Below, one piece after another: positions 49,736-50,850 of a stretch of 50,850 nucleotides of DNA. This DNA is from an uncultured Prevotella sp. (GTDB taxonomy: Bacteria > Bacteroidota > Bacteroidia > Bacteroidales > Bacteroidaceae), in assembly GCA_900550365.1 (NCBI GenBank), contig URRR01000016.1, positions 1 to 50,850 of the forward strand. Direction: 5' to 3'. The number at the start of each line of letters is the position of its first letter. Position 1 is the first letter of the stretch. The notes under the pieces were generated by a model that saw nothing but the letters and a program-made list of their open reading frames with translations, was not told the origin of the DNA and did no database searches. The position numbers were made by a program, and so were the translations under genes.

Positions 49736-49867
49736 AGTTCGGTATAATAAAATGCTTGAAAAAGTCGTGGAAGTAGGTGGTTTATTTAACTTATTGAGTT
49801 TCACCTACAAAATGTTTAAAACCATTCCACTTTTACGACTTTTTCAAGCATTTTATTATACCGAACT
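49736..49867. mobile_element. 132 bp MITE-like element with perfect 33 bp terminal inverted repeats
   Basis: The left arm (49736-49768, starts AGTTCGGTATAATAAAATGC) and right arm (49835-49867) are exact inverted copies. Inside, GTGGAA (49767-49772) pairs with TTCCAC (49825-49830), and GTAGGTG (49773-49779) with CACCTAC (49802-49808), so the whole element folds back on itself. No ORF spans it. No clear target duplication is visible. It could be a non-autonomous transposable element, an IS remnant, or a very long terminator of the rubrerythrin gene (10 bases after its stop). Confidence 0.6.
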
Positions 49868-49898
49868 CAAATATAGTCAATCAACTAATGTTTTACTA

Positions 49899-50579
49899 AT
49901 GCAATTATATTCAACTCATTTAATTTTCTTGTGGTTTTTCCTTTTCTATTTCTATTATATTATGTAATACCTGCGAAAAGGCAACCAGTCAGAAATTTAT
50001 ACCTGCTTGCGGTGAGCTATCTGCTTTACATGAATTTCAAACCGGTGTATGCAATTATCCTTCTTGGTGTTACGGCAATAACATTCTTTGCCGCAAGATT
50101 TATAGAATACCGCAAGGATGTGAGACTTAAGAGCAAGGGCGTTCTGACATTCGGGGTATTGCTGACCCTGCTTCCGCTACTTGTATTCAAGTATTACAAT
50201 TTCATCAACGAGTCATGTTTCTCGCTGCTGAGTTCTTTCGGACTTAGATTCGAGCTTCCTGGACTTCAATATTCTGCCCATACCATGACAAGGCAACAAG
50301 CAAATAAACTTCTCAGGAAGGACTTGTGTAAGTTCTGCGCCATGTTCAGGCAGTTTGGAAAGGATTCTTTGTTGCTGGACACGCTTGCCTATAATGTCGG
50401 TCCGTACAGGCTTTTAGGCAATAAGAAGATACCAAAGAGCACTCTTGTCAAAAAACTGGAGGCTGGTAACAGGAATATCTATAAGGAGTACATTCCCTTC
50501 CGCTGCTATAAAGGCAAGGTTGTGCCGAGTATTGAATGGAGAAAAAAAGGTGGAATATCTGCTGCTTTTTGAAGAGTAA
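49899..50579 (+). pseudogene. Chimeric broken gene: MBOAT acyltransferase N-terminus joined to conjugative-element lysozyme C-terminus
   Basis: Part one, from ATG 49899, reads MQLYSTHLIFL and after a one-base frame slip near 49931-49940 continues LLYYVIPAKRQPVRNLYLLA to about 50270; this is the N-terminus (about 110 of some 480 residues) of an AlgI-like MBOAT acyltransferase with several membrane spans. It then changes to YSAHTMTRQQANKLLRKDL, FGKDSLLLDTLAYNVGPYRL, matching from memory the C-terminal half of lysozymes in Bacteroidales conjugative transposons. A7 at 50542-50548 shifts the end; with A6 it would read WRKKVEYLLLFEE and stop at 50579. Two genes lost their middle parts in a deletion or recombination. 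No function expected. Confidence 0.75.
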
Positions 50580-50827
50580 AAGAAAAGGGAGAATCTTTCA
50601 GCGTATTGCCGTCAGGTTCTCCATTTGTATATTCATGTGTTGATCAATTTCTATATAAAACTTCTGTTTGTCAAAATATAAAACCGACCATCGCTGTGAC
50701 GGATGATTTTAATCTACAGAGTTTAATTTAATTGACTCCATTGCCAATTCATACTGTTCCTTTATTTTTCCAGATGTCTTGCTACAGAAAAACTTCACAC
50801 GGTTTTAACAATTAAAATAAAAAAGTA
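50580..50827. other. Intergenic stretch at right edge
   Basis: About 250 bases. A GGAGAA/TTCTCC hairpin around 50588-50622 may end the lysozyme-derived transcript. On the minus strand a 30-codon frame (about 50711-50800; VKFFCSKTSGKIKEQYELAM) is open but has only a GTG start and is uncertain. Otherwise I see nothing definite. Confidence 0.35.
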
Positions 50828-50850
50828 ATGAAGACAAAAGAAAGACGTGT
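50828..50850 (+). CDS. Start of a gene cut by the window edge
   Basis: ATG at 50828 after AATAAAAAAGTA begins MKTKERR and runs off the window. Too short to identify; it probably belongs to the conjugative-element remnant. Confidence 0.35.

Overview
The window reads as a Bacteroidales chromosome, most likely a Prevotellaceae-type gut bacterium. The evidence is the promoter style (TTTG, about 20 bases, then TAnnTTTG, seen repeatedly), the gene families (RprX/RprY two-component pair, OmpA-type porin, DUF4837 lipoprotein, SecG/LptE cluster, ilv operon carrying an acyl-ACP thioesterase) and intergenic repeats. It holds about 17 kb of integrated mobile DNA, about 32 kb of housekeeping chromosome, and a scarred region at the right edge. 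All family assignments come from reading the protein sequences; no database search was run.

Mobile region (1-17.6 kb). A partial minus-strand gene resembling a conjugative-element protein (1-822) is followed by a gene-poor stretch with a large imperfect hairpin. From 1350 to 16181 all genes lie on the plus strand and form a phage-like block: scaffold-like protein, HK97-fold-type major capsid candidate, three connector/neck candidates, receptor-binding fibre genes in unusually AT-rich DNA (one a split SGNH hydrolase with a possible -1 frameshift site), and a lysis cassette (coiled-coil membrane protein, holin-like protein, GH24 endolysin, single-chain spanin candidate). A two-gene unit with its own promoter, consisting of a Panacea/DUF4065-type antitoxin and a small partner, sits inside the lysis cassette. 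Next come a structured intergenic segment with interlocked inverted repeats and a six-gene cassette that includes a Gly/Cys-rich membrane protein and a small HExxH protein. A tyrosine integrase on the minus strand ends the element beside tRNA-His. No terminase, portal, tape-measure or tail-tube gene is visible, so the element is incomplete in this window, a satellite, or a remnant.

Chromosome (17.6-49.7 kb). Minus-strand clusters come first: sigma-54 activator - lptE - TPR-like - secG; a flippase-like membrane protein; pdxA; DUF4837 - rlmN; and the branched-chain amino acid set ilvD-ilvB-ilvN-thioesterase-ilvC. An OmpA family porin follows, with rprX-rprY on the plus strand. Then come carB, carA, a PurF-like amidotransferase, glmS with an upstream Wza-like export lipoprotein, and uxaC divergent from ansA. 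A rubrerythrin gene has a structured leader. Strong hairpin terminators separate most units. Three copies of an approximately 85-95 bp dispersed repeat occupy intergenic gaps.

Right edge (49.7-50.85 kb). A 132 bp element with perfect 33 bp terminal inverted repeats precedes a chimeric broken gene. Its first part is the N-terminus of an MBOAT acyltransferase and its second part is the C-terminus of a conjugative-transposon lysozyme. This is a deletion or integration scar. Several single-base frameshifts in homopolymers could be decay, phase variation or sequencing error.
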